Positions 1 through 5,856 are shown, counted from the first letter of the stretch. The stretch: 6,021 bases of DNA from an uncultured Erysipelotrichaceae bacterium (GCA_902796895.1 CADBQV010000047.1:1-6021); one strand, 5' to 3'. Translations and numbers: made by a program. Notes: generated by a model from the sequence alone, not told the origin.

Positions 1-1
1 A

Positions 2-289
2 GATGACATAAACATGTGTAAGGCATTAGAAGAATTAAAACAAGATTGGAAACAAGAAGGCATACTTTTAGGTAAAGAAGAAGGAATAGCATTAGGAGAG
101 GCTAAAGGTAAACAAGAAGGCATACTTTTAGGTAAGGAAGAAGGTAAAGCAGAAGGCATAGTTTTAGGCGAGGCTAAAGCTAATGAGAATAATATCAAAA
201 CAATGTATAAAAATGGTGCTAGTATAGATTTGATTTCAAAATTACTAGAAGTGGATAAGGAAGAAATAAGCTTAATTTTGAGCAAATAA
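2..289 (+). CDS. Rpn-family PD-(D/E)XK nuclease/transposase-like protein, C-terminal end (5' truncated by window)
   Basis: The frame is open to the left edge: the residues before the first ATG at 14 read DDIN and run on into MCKALEEL, so the ATG at 14 is internal and the gene starts outside the window. Ending a nuclease domain with a 'MCKALEEL'-like segment, then a Lys/Glu/Gly-rich stretch with EG about every four residues, then a short helical tail (NNIKTMYKNGASIDLISKLL...) is typical of the Rpn (recombination-promoting nuclease) / 'PD-(D/E)XK nuclease family transposase' proteins. Known members cut DNA and promote RecA-independent recombination; they are often multicopy in gut bacteria. The catalytic domain itself is not visible here, so activity cannot be judged. 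The EG-rich segment (about residues 13-55 counted from the ATG at 14) is encoded by tandem DNA repeats. The gene ends at a TAA followed by a strong hairpin. Family assignment rests on the tail only. Confidence 0.75.
   Translation, partial: DDINMCKALEELKQDWKQEGILLGKEEGIALGEAKGKQEGILLGKEEGKAEGIVLGEAKANENNIKTMYKNGASIDLISKLLEVDKEEISLILSK
51..179 (+). repeat. 60-bp-period tandem repeat inside the Rpn-like gene
   Basis: A 34-base segment beginning aacaagaaggcatac at 51 recurs at 111 with a single mismatch (a/g in ggtaaagaag versus ggtaaggaag). A related segment (ttaggagaggctaaag near 92 and ttaggcgaggctaaag near 164) also recurs. The units encode KQEGILLGKEEG twice, plus two copies ending LGEAK. 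The period is a multiple of three, so gain or loss of a unit would keep the frame. Such repeats are common in the linker of this family and probably expand by slippage or recombination. Confidence 0.85.
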
Positions 290-293
290 TAAG

Positions 294-339
294 AGGCTAT
301 GAAAACATTTTTAATATTAGTTTTCATAGCCTTTATTTT
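294..339. terminator. Bidirectional intrinsic terminator between convergent genes
   Basis: A perfect 13-bp inverted repeat, aggctatgaaaac (294-306) and gttttcatagcct (320-332), encloses a 13-base AT loop. It is followed on the plus strand by tttatttt and on the minus strand by cttattattt. It lies between the stop of the Rpn-like gene (289) and the stop of the minus-strand transporter (355), so it can serve both transcripts. Confidence 0.85.
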
Positions 340-354
340 CTAAACAATATTTTA

Positions 355-1386
355 TTATAATAATCCTATATTTCTACAAACTAAAATAATTAAGAATAAT
401 GTGAATGCGGATAAAATAGTTGTCCATACAACTAATTGACCAGCAAGCTCAGAATCATTATTCATCTCACTACTCATAGGTACACTAGATACGGCAACTG
501 GTGTAGCAAATAGCGCGATTAAGGCAGGAAAATAAGAATTATCAAATTTAAATAGATATGCAATATATAAAGATACGACAGGTACGATTATAATTCTTGC
601 TGATACACCTAAAATTATTTGATATTTTAATTTTTTAACTGCACTAAATCTAAATCCTCCACCTAATGCTATTAACGCAATAGGAGAAGCACTTTGTGCT
701 ATATATTTTATTGTTGTATATATAAATGTATCATTTTTTCCATATTCATTAAAATATCTTAAACTCCATACTGGATTATTCATATTATCTGTTGGAATTA
801 ATGATCTAAAGGATATAACTATAAGTCCTAAAAATACGGCAATTATTAATGGATTTTTAATGATTTTTAATAATATATTTTTTATTGATATTTTATTATT
901 ATCATTATCTTTAATAAAAATAGTTAATGAGATAGTCGCTAAAATATTGAATAATGGAATAGATAATGCTGCTATAACAGAACCAATTCCTTTTGCGACA
1001 CCTAAATTTTCACCTACTGCAAGTAGCTCAATTAACCCAATTCCAATTATTGCGTAATTAGATCTAAAAATACATTGTAATACTACACCCTTTTGTCTAT
1101 CATCTTTAACTAATAATATAACAATTAAAAGTCCAATAAAGAAAAAACTAATGATAGCTACAGATGCAAAAACTAAAGCTTGCCAGTTTTCACCAAGAAG
1201 TGTAATTGATTTAATATCATAGATATTTTTAAATAATAAAAATGGTAGTAATAATCTAAAGCATAATTTATTTAATTTTTGCCAAAATTCATCTGGAAAT
1301 ATTTTTAAAAGCTTAATAATATATCCTATTAATATACAAAATATAATAGGTAATACCGCATTTAATGTAAATAATAAGCTATCCAT
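355..1386 (-). CDS. AEC-family transporter (auxin efflux carrier-like permease)
   Basis: This 343-residue protein is almost entirely hydrophobic and fits the AEC/Mem_trans family (PF03547), membrane carriers of about 300-350 residues with ten helices in two five-helix halves. Visible segments lie near residues 8-26, 41-55, 68-94, 101-123, 132-157, 170-192, 225-245, 256-277, 281-301 and 317-340. Family-like features are the LCFRLLLPFLLFKNIYD helix after TM1 and the C-terminal pattern TPVAVSSVPMSSE ... SELAGQLVVWTTILSAF, resembling the 'P-x-A-x-x-x... A-x-x-V-x-x-S-T-x-x-S' end of bacterial members. Known members export or import organic acids such as malate or malonate, or amino-acid derivatives; the substrate here cannot be read from sequence. 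The ATG at 1386 has an AAGGAGT ribosome site at 1391-1397 and a near-consensus promoter upstream. It is transcribed alone, divergently from the phosphodiesterase gene and convergently with the Rpn-like gene. Confidence 0.88.
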   Translation of the reverse strand: MDSLLFTLNAVLPIIFCILIGYIIKLLKIFPDEFWQKLNKLCFRLLLPFLLFKNIYDIKSITLLGENWQALVFASVAIISFFFIGLLIVILLVKDDRQKGVVLQCIFRSNYAIIGIGLIELLAVGENLGVAKGIGSVIAALSIPLFNILATISLTIFIKDNDNNKISIKNILLKIIKNPLIIAVFLGLIVISFRSLIPTDNMNNPVWSLRYFNEYGKNDTFIYTTIKYIAQSASPIALIALGGGFRFSAVKKLKYQIILGVSARIIIVPVVSLYIAYLFKFDNSYFPALIALFATPVAVSSVPMSSEMNNDSELAGQLVVWTTILSAFTLFLIILVCRNIGLL

Positions 1387-1409
1387 ATAGACTCCTTATA
1401 ATCATTAAA

Positions 1410-1434
1410 AAGAAGAAGCTAAAAGCTTCTTTTT
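1410..1434 (-). promoter_or_regulatory. Hairpin/operator-like inverted repeat in the transporter leader
   Basis: AGAAGCT-AAA-AGCTTCT forms, with flanking A/T bases, an 11-bp stem containing one G-T pair around a 3-base loop. On the minus strand it is followed by TTTTT. It lies between the predicted transcription start (about 1437) and the ribosome site (1391-1397) of the transporter. It could be a repressor operator placed just after +1, a leader attenuator, or a 5' stabilising hairpin. No plus-strand gene ends here, so a plain plus-strand terminator role is less likely. Confidence 0.55.
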
Positions 1435-1443
1435 ATTGATTAA

Positions 1444-1472
1444 ATTATAAATTATTATAAATATAAAGTCAA
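1444..1472 (-). promoter_or_regulatory. Sigma-A type promoter for the AEC transporter
   Basis: Reading the minus strand, TTGACT (1472-1467) is separated by exactly 17 bases from TATAAT (1449-1444). This is five of six and six of six matches to the vegetative -35/-10 consensus. The predicted start near 1437 gives a leader of about 50 bases that begins almost at the inverted repeat 1410-1434. Confidence 0.75.
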
Positions 1473-1524
1473 TTTTAATACATTTGTAAATTTTATAATT
1501 TATAATAATATATTATTTATTTAA

Positions 1525-1551
1525 TGGTATAATCTAATAGGAAGTGATAAT
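1525..1551 (+). promoter_or_regulatory. Extended -10 promoter and ribosome site for the phosphodiesterase gene
   Basis: TGGTATAAT (1525-1533) is a perfect extended -10 element (TGn plus TATAAT); no good -35 is seen 16-18 bases upstream, which is tolerated with an extended -10. Transcription would begin near 1540, leaving about 12 untranslated bases. The ribosome site AGGAAGTGAT (1539-1548) matches AGGAGGTGAT in nine of ten positions. The predicted start falls at the edge of this site. The same arrangement recurs before the alpha/beta hydrolase at 4389-4415. Confidence 0.65.
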
Positions 1552-2574
1552 ATGTTCGATATGGAATTTCATAGAGGCGGAAGAGATGCAAGAAGCGAAA
1601 ACACATTATATTCATATCTATACGCACTTGAATATGGTGCGACTACTATTGAATGTGATATCCAGTTAACTAAGGATAATGTAATTGTAATGTCACATAA
1701 TCCTTCATTAAATCCTGATATTACAGTAGATAAATATGGTATAAGAATAAAAGATAATACTTATTTTATTCATGATATGACATTGAATGAATTAAAAGAA
1801 TTTAATGTTGGATGTATGGATAAATTAAGTGAATATTATAAAATACATGGAATTACTCAAATTGAATCGAAAGCATTTATTCCTACTCTTGAGGAATTAT
1901 TTATATTAATAAAAGAATCTAATAATAAAGATATTAAAGTAAGCATAGAAGCTAAATATTATGCAGATAAAAATTCTTATTTATATAATAAAAATCCTAA
2001 TAAGGATATTTTATTAAATGAATTTGTAAGATTAGTAAAAAAATATGATATGGAAAAAAGAGTAATATTACAATCATTTGATTGGTCAATACTTGTAAAA
2101 TTAAAGGAAATAAATAAAAATATTGAAACTATCGCTTTATATGTAGAAGAAAATAGCTGGGATGATATTAATTCGAAAACATTATGGCTAGATAAAAAAG
2201 AAAAATCACCATGGCTTGCAGGAATAAACATTCATGATTTTAATAATGTTATAGATGCTATAAATTATTTAAAAATAGATAATGTAAGTCCATATTATAA
2301 ATATGTTAAAAAAGAAGATGTATTATTAGCACATAAATATAATATGAAAATAATACCATGGACAGTTAATAATATTAAAGATATGAAATATTTATATGAT
2401 TTAGGTGTAGATGGTATTATTACAGATAAGCCTTGGGTATTAAGAGAATTTTTAATATCTATGGGAGAATATGTAAAAGATATTATAAAAATAGATTCAA
2501 TATATCATATAGATAAATGTCATAATGATATTAAAGGTATAATAATAAATGATGGCATAGATGCTAAAAAATAA
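1552..2574 (+). CDS. Glycerophosphodiester phosphodiesterase (GDPD family), cytoplasmic
   Basis: GDPD enzymes (PF03009) hydrolyse glycerophosphodiesters from phospholipid turnover to glycerol 3-phosphate and an alcohol. All expected landmarks of the TIM barrel are present. HRGGRDARSENT at residue 7 matches the HRG-x-x-x-x-x-ENT motif. ECD at 34-36 gives metal ligands Glu34 and Asp36. SHNPSLNPD supplies the second catalytic histidine, His49 (Asn50 replaces the more usual Asp). SIEAKY gives Glu133 and Lys135. QSFDW follows, and WTVN at 270-273 with GVDGIITDKP at 285-294 closes the barrel. His7 is so near the N terminus that there is no signal peptide, so the enzyme should act in the cytoplasm, like UgpQ rather than secreted GlpQ. 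About 45 residues follow the GIITD motif, longer than minimal members and not recognised. No terminator separates it from the HD-GYP gene, so read-through is possible. Confidence 0.9.
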   Translation: MFDMEFHRGGRDARSENTLYSYLYALEYGATTIECDIQLTKDNVIVMSHNPSLNPDITVDKYGIRIKDNTYFIHDMTLNELKEFNVGCMDKLSEYYKIHGITQIESKAFIPTLEELFILIKESNNKDIKVSIEAKYYADKNSYLYNKNPNKDILLNEFVRLVKKYDMEKRVILQSFDWSILVKLKEINKNIETIALYVEENSWDDINSKTLWLDKKEKSPWLAGINIHDFNNVIDAINYLKIDNVSPYYKYVKKEDVLLAHKYNMKIIPWTVNNIKDMKYLYDLGVDGIITDKPWVLREFLISMGEYVKDIIKIDSIYHIDKCHNDIKGIIINDGIDAKK

Positions 2575-2578
2575 TAAA

Positions 2579-2608
2579 TTGAAAATGAATATCATTAAAT
2601 GATATAAT
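2579..2608 (+). promoter_or_regulatory. Promoter for the HD-GYP sensor gene
   Basis: TTGAAA (2579-2584) and TATAAT (2603-2608) are separated by 18 bases, and TGA directly before the -10 makes it an extended -10 as well. Transcription should start near 2615. The first in-frame ATG, at 2613, would then lie at or before the message start, which supports the ATG at 2634. Confidence 0.7.
2589..2605. promoter_or_regulatory. Perfect palindrome overlapping the HD-GYP promoter
   Basis: ATATCAT-TAA-ATGATAT is a perfect inverted repeat with 7-base arms around a 3-base centre. It fills the -35/-10 spacer and enters the -10 element. This is a position typical of a repressor operator. In such AT-rich DNA a chance palindrome of this size is plausible, so it is only a candidate. 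Confidence 0.4.
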
Positions 2609-2618
2609 AAAAATGTTT

Positions 2619-2625
2619 AGGAGGT
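2619..2625 (+). promoter_or_regulatory. Ribosome binding site that fixes the HD-GYP start at 2634
   Basis: AGGAGGT (2619-2625) lies nine bases after its core before the ATG at 2634. It is inside the codons of a longer frame that would start at 2613, and that upstream ATG has no purine-rich site of its own. Confidence 0.85.
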
Positions 2626-2633
2626 ATACTAAT

Positions 2634-4340
2634 ATGATTGCTTTTTATATTACACTTACAGTAATATCATTTTTAACAACAATTATATATTTTTTTGTAT
2701 GGCATAATCATTTTAGTATATTAATGACTACATTCTTTATGTTATCTCCTATAGCTAATTTAGGTTTTTTAATAGTAGCTTTATCTAATAATATTGAAAC
2801 AGCAATAATAGGTACAATAATTACTTATGTTGGTGGATGTTATTTATTATTAATAATTATGTTATTAGTATTCTATTTCTGTAAGATAAGTATTAATAAA
2901 TATATAAGAATAGCATTGATGCTTATATCAAGTTTATTTTTTGCAGCTACATTTACATTACTTTCTAAAGGAAAAATAGATATATTTTATAAAAGCTTTG
3001 ATTTTGAAATAAAAGATGGTGTAGGTTTTATAACAAATAAAGAATATGGATTCTTACATACATTATTCTATATAATGGTAATACTTTATTTTGTTGTATC
3101 ATTTATAGTTATAATCTATTCATATTTTAAAAAAACTCAAGTTCCTAAAACTACAATATATTTATTATTTTTAACAGAAGCATTAGGTGTTATAGCTTTC
3201 TTTGGTGCTAGATTATTTACAGGCGTTAATACAGCATTTCAGCCTATAGGTATTGCATATAATATTGCTGCGATTATTTATTTAATTATAATTCATAGAA
3301 TGTGCTTATATGATGTAGATGAAATGGCTAATGAGACAATGATTAAAAGAGGAGAAATAGGTATTATCTCTTTTGATAATAAAAAAAGATTTCTAGGAAT
3401 TAATGAAATAGCTAGAAATATATTTCCTGATACTAAAGATTTAATAATTGATAAAAAGATAGATATTAATGGTTTAAAGGATAATATCTTTTTATGGCTA
3501 GATAAATTTATTATGGATAATAATGATAATAAATTTTATTATGAATTAGATGATAAAATATATTTAATTAATGTAGTTTATTTATATGATGGTCAAAAGA
3601 AAAAGGGATATAATTTAATAATTACTGATGATACTAAAAATCAACAATATATTAAATTATTAAATTCATTTAATACAGAATTACAGCTTGAGGTTGAAGA
3701 TAAAACAAAAAGAATTGTTGAAATGAATGATGAATTCATTATGGGTATGGCAACAATGGTTGAAAGTAGAGATAATTCAACAGGTGGTCATATTAAAAGA
3801 ACTAGTGAAGGTGTAAGAATTTTAATTAATGAAATATTAAAGGATAATACCTTAAATATCACTATGGATTTTGCGAAAAACATCATTAAGGCAGCCCCAA
3901 TGCATGATTTAGGTAAAATAGCAGTAGATGATAGTATATTACGTAAGCCTGGTAAGTTCTTACCTGAAGAATATGAAATGATGAAAAAGCACTCAGCTGA
4001 GGGTGCAAGAATCATAAAAGAAATTATAGATGATAAATATAACCCATATTTTAAACAAATCGCAATAAATGTCGCAAACTATCATCATGAAAGATGGGAT
4101 GGTTCTGGTTATCCTTTAGGCTTAAAGGGAGAAGAAATACCTTTAGAGGCAAGAATAATGGCTATAGCTGATGTATATGATGCCTTAGTTTCTAAAAGAG
4201 TTTATAAAGAAAAATATTCATTTGATAAAGCTTATCAAATTATAATGGATGGTATGGGAAGTCAATTTGATAAGAATTTAGAAAAATATTTCATTAAAGC
4301 TAGAAGTAATTTAGAAAAATATTATGAAACTATAGAATAA
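2634..4340 (+). CDS. 7TM-PAS-HD-GYP membrane sensor, predicted c-di-GMP phosphodiesterase
   Basis: This 568-residue protein is counted from the ATG at 2634. An ATG at 2613 would add seven residues, but the AGGAGG site and promoter argue against it. Seven hydrophobic helices (about 2-22, 28-48, 54-80, 90-111, 140-165, 175-195, 203-222) resemble the HisKA_7TM sensor module, with a larger loop between helices 4 and 5. A PAS-like region (about 237-335, ending ITDDT) and a charged helix, probably a coiled-coil linker (about 336-370), follow. The HD-GYP domain has ESRD at 377, His386, the HD pair His424-Asp425 with Lys428, His453, HHERWDGSGYP at 484-494, and Asp513 in IADVYDAL. These are the metal ligands and GYP motif of active enzymes, which hydrolyse c-di-GMP to pGpG or GMP. 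The catalytic part would face the cytoplasm and respond to a membrane or external signal. No GGDEF domain is fused or adjacent. The ligand is unknown. Confidence 0.9.
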   Translation: MIAFYITLTVISFLTTIIYFFVWHNHFSILMTTFFMLSPIANLGFLIVALSNNIETAIIGTIITYVGGCYLLLIIMLLVFYFCKISINKYIRIALMLISSLFFAATFTLLSKGKIDIFYKSFDFEIKDGVGFITNKEYGFLHTLFYIMVILYFVVSFIVIIYSYFKKTQVPKTTIYLLFLTEALGVIAFFGARLFTGVNTAFQPIGIAYNIAAIIYLIIIHRMCLYDVDEMANETMIKRGEIGIISFDNKKRFLGINEIARNIFPDTKDLIIDKKIDINGLKDNIFLWLDKFIMDNNDNKFYYELDDKIYLINVVYLYDGQKKKGYNLIITDDTKNQQYIKLLNSFNTELQLEVEDKTKRIVEMNDEFIMGMATMVESRDNSTGGHIKRTSEGVRILINEILKDNTLNITMDFAKNIIKAAPMHDLGKIAVDDSILRKPGKFLPEEYEMMKKHSAEGARIIKEIIDDKYNPYFKQIAINVANYHHERWDGSGYPLGLKGEEIPLEARIMAIADVYDALVSKRVYKEKYSFDKAYQIIMDGMGSQFDKNLEKYFIKARSNLEKYYETIE

Positions 4341-4367
4341 TGCCAATTAATTTTGGCATTATTTTTT
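4336..4367 (+). terminator. Intrinsic terminator after the HD-GYP gene
   Basis: aataatgccaa (4336-4346) pairs with ttggcattatt (4353-4363) around a 6-base loop, followed by a run of six T (4362-4367). The stop codon (4338-4340) is inside the left arm. It isolates the sensor gene from the hydrolase-msrA unit. Confidence 0.85.
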
Positions 4368-4388
4368 ATATTATTTTATATATATTTT

Positions 4389-4415
4389 TGTTATAATTTA
4401 TTTGGAAGTGATAAT
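4389..4415 (+). promoter_or_regulatory. Extended -10 promoter and ribosome site for the hydrolase-msrA unit
   Basis: TGTTATAAT (4389-4397) is a perfect extended -10 with no clear -35, starting about 20 bases after the preceding terminator. The ribosome site GGAAGTGAT (4404-4412) precedes ATG 4416. The distance from TATAAT to the ATG is 18 bases, identical to that before the phosphodiesterase gene. Transcription would start near 4404, so the translated start must be the ATG at 4416. Confidence 0.65.
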
Positions 4416-5204
4416 ATGATTTTAAATATTAAAACAAATGATTTAGATATTAATTATTTTAAATTTGGTAGTGGAAGTAAAATAATGGTTATATTACCTG
4501 GTGTTTCTACTAAATCTGTTATGGAATCTAAAAATATAATTATTAATGAATATAAAATATTTGAAAAAGAATTTAGTATTTATGTCTTTGATAGAATAAA
4601 TGATATGAAAAAGAATTATTCTATATATGATATGGCAATAGATACAATAAAAGCTTTTGAATATTTAAATTTAAATAATATATATTTATTTGGTGCTTCA
4701 CAAGGTGGTATGATATCTTTAGTTATTGCATATAAAAGGCCTGATCTAATTAAAAAATTAAATGTTAATTCAATTACTTATAAAATGAGTTTAAAATATT
4801 ATTCATTATTTGATAAATTAATAAATTTATCATTAGACAAAAAATATTTAGAAATGCTAGATTTATTTTCTTTATATGCATATACAAATAAAACATATGA
4901 ATTAATTAAAGATTCACTTCAGTTTTTTGCGAATAATTTATCAGATAATGATATTTATAGATTTATTATTGAATGTGAAGCATTAAAGGATTTTGATATA
5001 ACAGATATATTAGATAAAATAAATGTTAAAACATTAATAATTGCGGCAAAATTAGATAAAATATTTGATTATAATGATTCAATATATATAAATAATAAAT
5101 TGAAGAATTCTAAAATATATATTTATGAAGATTATTCACATGATGTATATGATGAAGCTAAAGATATTAAAAATAAAATATATGATTTTTTTATGGAGGA
5201 TTAA
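4416..5204 (+). CDS. Alpha/beta hydrolase-fold protein
   Basis: This is a 262-residue protein with the alpha/beta hydrolase layout. There is a first strand and an oxyanion-side PGV loop (VILPGVSTKS, residues 25-34). The nucleophile elbow G-A-S-Q-G-G places Ser95. A candidate acid, Asp214, lies in AAKLDKIFD after strand 6, and His242 lies in YSHDVYDE near the C terminus. The lid region (about 115-190) is helical and Lys/Leu/Tyr-rich. The family includes esterases, lipases, peptidases and C-C hydrolases; the substrate cannot be assigned, and no signal peptide is present. An in-frame TTG at 4353 would add 21 hydrophobic residues resembling a membrane anchor. That stretch lies within the preceding terminator and the -10 element, so I reject it. 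The stop directly abuts the msrA start, so the two are co-transcribed and probably translationally coupled. Confidence 0.85.
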   Translation: MILNIKTNDLDINYFKFGSGSKIMVILPGVSTKSVMESKNIIINEYKIFEKEFSIYVFDRINDMKKNYSIYDMAIDTIKAFEYLNLNNIYLFGASQGGMISLVIAYKRPDLIKKLNVNSITYKMSLKYYSLFDKLINLSLDKKYLEMLDLFSLYAYTNKTYELIKDSLQFFANNLSDNDIYRFIIECEALKDFDITDILDKINVKTLIIAAKLDKIFDYNDSIYINNKLKNSKIYIYEDYSHDVYDEAKDIKNKIYDFFMED

Positions 5205-5696
5205 ATGAATAAAATAATTTATATAGCAGGTGGCTGTTTTTGGGGTGTAGAAGAATATTATAAAAGATTAAAGGGTATTATAAATACTACTGTAGGATAT
5301 GCAAATGGTAATACTTCAAATCCTACTTATGAAGAGGTTAAGCATCATTTGGCAAGTCATGCAGAATGCTTAAAGCTTGAATATGATGAGTGTATTATTT
5401 CACTTGAAAAAATATTAGAACATTTCTTAAGATTTGTAGATCCTTATTCAATTGATAAGCAAGGAGAGGATTTGGGACATCAATATAGAAGTGGTATATA
5501 TTATACTGATTTATTAGATAAAGATATTATAATTAATTATTTTAATAATAATTTAGATAAAGATTATAAAATAGAAATATTACCTTTAGATAATTTTTAT
5601 GATGCAGAAGAATATCATCAGGATTATTTAGAGAAGAATCCTTCAGGATATTGTCATGTTAATTTAAATTTAATTAAGAAAAATGAAATGAAATAA
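5205..5696 (+). CDS. msrA: Peptide methionine-(S)-S-oxide reductase MsrA
   Basis: MsrA reduces the S epimer of methionine sulfoxide in free or protein-bound methionine, using a catalytic cysteine recycled by thioredoxin. The 163-residue length is normal for a stand-alone MsrA. GGCFWG at 9-14 gives catalytic Cys11 with Phe12 and Trp13, followed by Glu16. VGYANG, NPTYEEV, the SHAE segment, DPYSIDKQGEDLGHQYRSGIYY and EEYHQDYLEKNPSGYCHVN are all diagnostic. Cys56 and Cys150 are possible resolving cysteines; Cys150 sits in the common GYCH end. The usual G-x-T-G-HAE is replaced here by HHLASHAE. ATG 5205 follows the hydrolase stop with no gap, and a GGAGG site (5195-5199) lies in the last hydrolase codons. 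No MsrB domain is fused or adjacent in the window. Confidence 0.95.
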   Translation: MNKIIYIAGGCFWGVEEYYKRLKGIINTTVGYANGNTSNPTYEEVKHHLASHAECLKLEYDECIISLEKILEHFLRFVDPYSIDKQGEDLGHQYRSGIYYTDLLDKDIIINYFNNNLDKDYKIEILPLDNFYDAEEYHQDYLEKNPSGYCHVNLNLIKKNEMK

Positions 5697-5717
5697 GCCA
5701 AATATTTTGGCTTTTTT
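5695..5717 (+). terminator. Intrinsic terminator after msrA
   Basis: aagccaaa (5695-5702) pairs with tttggctt (5706-5713) around a TAT loop, followed by T residues to 5717. The stem includes part of the stop codon. It ends the hydrolase-msrA transcript. Confidence 0.85.
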
Positions 5718-5791
5718 CATTTACTCACTTATTGCAACATCAATATATTATAAATAAAGAAAATAAAGTATAAATTAAAGGGGGAATAATC

Positions 5792-5854
5792 ATGAAAAAG
5801 AAAATATCTCAATTTTTTTTTTTTTTTTCTTTATTATTTGCATATTTAATATAA
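5792..5854 (+). CDS. Tiny hydrophobic ORF or gene remnant interrupted by a T16 run
   Basis: A strong ribosome site, AAAGGGGGAAT with five G at 5780-5784, lies seven bases before ATG 5792. The ATG opens a 20-codon frame starting MKKKISQ, continuing through five Phe and ending SLLFAYLI before TAA at 5852-5854. Lys-rich start plus hydrophobic core looks like a signal peptide or a single membrane helix. The Phe codons come from 16 consecutive T (5813-5828). One T fewer stops within seven codons after the run; one T more gives about 30 residues ending at 5881-5883. No length restores a long protein. It may be a small membrane peptide, possibly toxin-like, or a decayed secreted-protein gene. A terminator follows directly. 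I see no convincing -35/-10 pair upstream, only AT-rich -10-like strings such as TATAAA at 5749-5754. Confidence 0.4.
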   Translation: MKKKISQFFFFFSLLFAYLI

Positions 5855-5856
5855 AT

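Noticed and set aside
860..1057. Plus-strand 65-residue frame
   Set aside because: It lies wholly antisense within the AEC transporter gene, with no ribosome site; composition mirrors the opposite-strand membrane helices.
1410..1434. Plus-strand transcription terminator
   Set aside because: No plus-strand gene ends nearby; the position just after the minus-strand promoter makes a leader or operator role more likely.
1977..2231. Minus-strand 84-residue frame
   Set aside because: Antisense shadow inside the phosphodiesterase gene, whose motifs on the plus strand are complete.
3788..4015. Minus-strand 75-residue frame
   Set aside because: Antisense shadow of the HD-GYP domain; no ribosome site or promoter.
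1552..5696. Possible TGA=Trp (mycoplasma-type) code, suggested by the low G+C
   Set aside because: Tryptophan is encoded by TGG throughout and no in-frame TGA is seen in the coding regions.
1552..5696. A defence or nucleotide-signalling island built from the phosphodiesterase, HD-GYP, hydrolase and MsrA genes
   Set aside because: Each gene fits a common stand-alone family, promoters and a terminator divide them into separate units, and no nucleotidyltransferase or effector partner is present.
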